Below, piece after piece: positions 4,614 to 5,954 of a DNA stretch of 5,954 nt (the first letter of the stretch is position 1; each line of letters begins with the position of its first letter). The notes under the pieces were generated by a model. That model made no database searches, was not told the DNA's origin, and worked only from the letters and a program-made list of their open reading frames with translations. The translations under genes were made by a program, and so were the position numbers. Source of the DNA: Actinomycetes bacterium (GTDB taxonomy: Bacteria; Actinomycetota; Actinomycetes; Mycobacteriales; Mycobacteriaceae); assembly GCA_023417985.1 (NCBI GenBank), contig JAEZDV010000369.1:1-5954 (forward strand), given 5' to 3'.

Positions 4614-5834
4614 ATGGCAGTGAAGGCTGGAAGTGTGATGCATCCTCGGCGGCAAAGGTCCGGGGTGACGCTCGGGATGCTGCTCGTCGCCGTGCTGGCG
4701 TTCGTCGCCGCATGCTCGGGTGGGGCGGGAACCGGCGCGGACGAGGTGCCGATCGACTCGAATCCCCTTGCGGCTCTCATCAAGCCGACTGTCTCTTCCA
4801 GCGTCGCCGACGGCGGTATCGGGTTCTCCCCGGTCGATCCCGTGACGGTGTCCGTGGTCAACGGCAAGCTCGACTCCGTCGCCCTCGTCAATCCTGCGGG
4901 CGAATCCGTGAAGGGTGAGATGGCCCCCGACGGTCTCAGCTGGGTCAACACCGAACCGCTGGGTTACAACCGGGAGTACACCCTCGAGACCGTCGCATAC
5001 GGTCTCGGGGGGTCGGCTACGTCCGCTGTGACCTTCACGACATCCGCGCCCGGTAACCTCACCCAGCCGTACGTGATGCCCGGTGACGGTGCCGTGGTCG
5101 GCATCGGGCAACCGGTGGCCGTGCAATTCGACGAGAACATCCCCGACCGTCGCGCGGCCGAGGAAGCAATCACGGTGGTCACCGATCCTCCGGTCGAGGG
5201 TGCCTTCTACTGGCTCAGCAACCGGGAGGTGCGCTGGCGTCCCGAGCAGTACTGGACGCCCGGGACGACCGTCACGGTGGACGTCGACGTGTACGGCAAG
5301 GATCTCGGTGACGGTCTGTTCGGCCAGGACGACGTCCGCTCCACGTTCACGATCGGTGATGCGGTCGTCATCACGGCCGACGACAACACCAAGCAGGTGA
5401 CCGTCAACCGCAACGGTGTGGATGTGATGACGATGCCGACCTCATTCGGCAAGGACGACACCCCCACGCCCAATGGGGTGTACACCATCGGCGACCGTTT
5501 CGAGCACCTGGTGATGGATTCCTCGACCTACGGTGTCCCGGCGGATGCTCCCGAGGGGTACCGCACGCCGGTGGACTGGGCGACCCGGATGTCCTACAGC
5601 GGAATCTTCTTCCATTCGGCGCCGTGGTCGATCGGTGATCAGGGCGTACGCAACGTCAGCCACGGTTGCCTGAACCTGAGTCCCGCGAACGCAAAGTGGA
5701 TCTTCGACAACACCAAGCGCGGCGACATCGTCATCGTCCGGAACACCGTCGGGGGAATCCTGGAAGGCATCGAGGGTCTCGGCGACTGGAATATCCCGTG
5801 GTCGACGTGGAAGGCCGGCAACGCCGAAACCTGA
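4614..5834 (+). CDS. ldtB: L,D-transpeptidase lipoprotein (LdtMt2/LdtB-type)
   Basis: A 406-residue exported enzyme that forms 3-3 crosslinks between meso-diaminopimelate residues of peptidoglycan and is the carbapenem target class in mycobacteria. A basic n-region (HPRRQR), a hydrophobic stretch and the lipobox LAFVAAC give a lipoprotein signal peptide with lipidated Cys34. Two Ig-like domains follow (about 50-145, ending near the PYVMPGDG motif, and about 150-245), then the YkuD catalytic domain (about 250-375) and a C-terminal cap containing GLGDWNIPWSTWKAGNA. Catalytic residues are present: Cys352 in SHGCLNLSP, His334 and Ser335 in FFHSAPWS, with the same 18-residue His-to-Cys spacing as LdtMt2. 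Length is close to the 408 residues of Rv2518c. ATG 4638 (GGAAG 4 nt upstream, 398 residues) is an equally plausible start; the signal peptide works with either. Confidence 0.95.
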   Translation: MAVKAGSVMHPRRQRSGVTLGMLLVAVLAFVAACSGGAGTGADEVPIDSNPLAALIKPTVSSSVADGGIGFSPVDPVTVSVVNGKLDSVALVNPAGESVKGEMAPDGLSWVNTEPLGYNREYTLETVAYGLGGSATSAVTFTTSAPGNLTQPYVMPGDGAVVGIGQPVAVQFDENIPDRRAAEEAITVVTDPPVEGAFYWLSNREVRWRPEQYWTPGTTVTVDVDVYGKDLGDGLFGQDDVRSTFTIGDAVVITADDNTKQVTVNRNGVDVMTMPTSFGKDDTPTPNGVYTIGDRFEHLVMDSSTYGVPADAPEGYRTPVDWATRMSYSGIFFHSAPWSIGDQGVRNVSHGCLNLSPANAKWIFDNTKRGDIVIVRNTVGGILEGIEGLGDWNIPWSTWKAGNAET

Positions 5835-5844
5835 CAGGCAATAT

Positions 5845-5876
5845 CGCACCCGGGGCGACGCCCTGCTCCGGGTGCG
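5845..5876 (+). terminator. Terminator-like hairpin after the L,D-transpeptidase gene
   Basis: CGCACCCGG (5845-5853) pairs perfectly with CCGGGTGCG (5868-5876), starting 10 nt after the TGA. The 14-nt interior can form a competing small stem, GGGC-GAC-GCCC (5853-5863). No T run follows, so it would be a U-less actinobacterial terminator or a transcript-end stabiliser. Confidence 0.65.
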
Positions 5877-5910
5877 GATGGCCGGCGCAGGGGAACGCAC
5901 TACGAAGACA

Positions 5911-5940
5911 GCGGATCACGACGACGCGGATCACGACGAC
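5911..5940. repeat. Perfect 15-bp tandem duplication
   Basis: The unit GCGGATCACGACGAC occurs twice head to tail, 5911-5925 and 5926-5940, without mismatch. It lies in the gap after the L,D-transpeptidase terminator. The sequence then continues AACGG, so no third copy follows. Confidence 0.95.
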
Positions 5941-5954
5941 AACGGAAAAGGCCC

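Noticed and set aside
5940..5954. AAAAGGCCC at the right edge as the first arm of a terminator for a neighbouring gene
   Set aside because: The matching arm would lie outside the window, so it cannot be judged.

Overview
The window is a G+C-rich actinobacterial chromosome segment. Gene content and order point to a mycolic-acid-type member of the Mycobacteriales, most likely Rhodococcus or a close relative; the genus is an inference. The order fas (3' end) - acpS - tetR - M20 peptidase - bcp - DUF3618 - tRNA-Lys - L,D-transpeptidase closely parallels, from memory, the Mycobacterium tuberculosis block Rv2524c (fas), Rv2523c (acpS), Rv2522c (peptidase), Rv2521 (bcp), Rv2520c (DUF3618) and Rv2518c (ldtB). 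The TetR gene is the visible addition to that order.

Layout. Positions 1-263 hold the last 86 codons of a type I fatty acid synthase, followed after 32 bp by acpS (296-703), whose product activates the ACP domain of that synthase. A TetR regulator (715-1503, minus) converges on acpS with an 11-bp gap. A 435-bp non-coding stretch (1504-1938) separates the divergent tetR and peptidase genes; it holds a candidate leaderless tetR promoter, two small dyads and several short hairpins. The M20 peptidase (1939-3303, plus) and the peroxiredoxin bcp (3300-3773, minus) converge so tightly that their stop codons share a CTAG. bcp is divergent, across 73 bp, from a 74-aa DUF3618 membrane protein (3847-4071, plus), and that gap contains a strong imperfect dyad. 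The DUF3618 terminator, a G-rich tract and a strong tRNA terminator fill 4072-4281. tRNA-Lys(CTT) lies on the minus strand (4282-4357), divergent from the L,D-transpeptidase lipoprotein gene (4614-5834, plus). The window ends with a terminator-like hairpin and a perfect 15-bp tandem duplication.

Functionally this is conserved cell-envelope and housekeeping DNA: fatty acid supply for mycolates (fas, acpS), 3-3 crosslinking of peptidoglycan (Ldt), thiol peroxide defence (bcp), peptide turnover (M20), a small membrane protein and a tRNA. I see no mobile element, CRISPR array, phage or defence gene. The observations most worth a second look are regulatory: the TetR next to fas-acpS as a possible FasR-type lipid regulator, the dyad between bcp and the DUF3618 gene, and the competing hairpins ahead of the peptidase gene.
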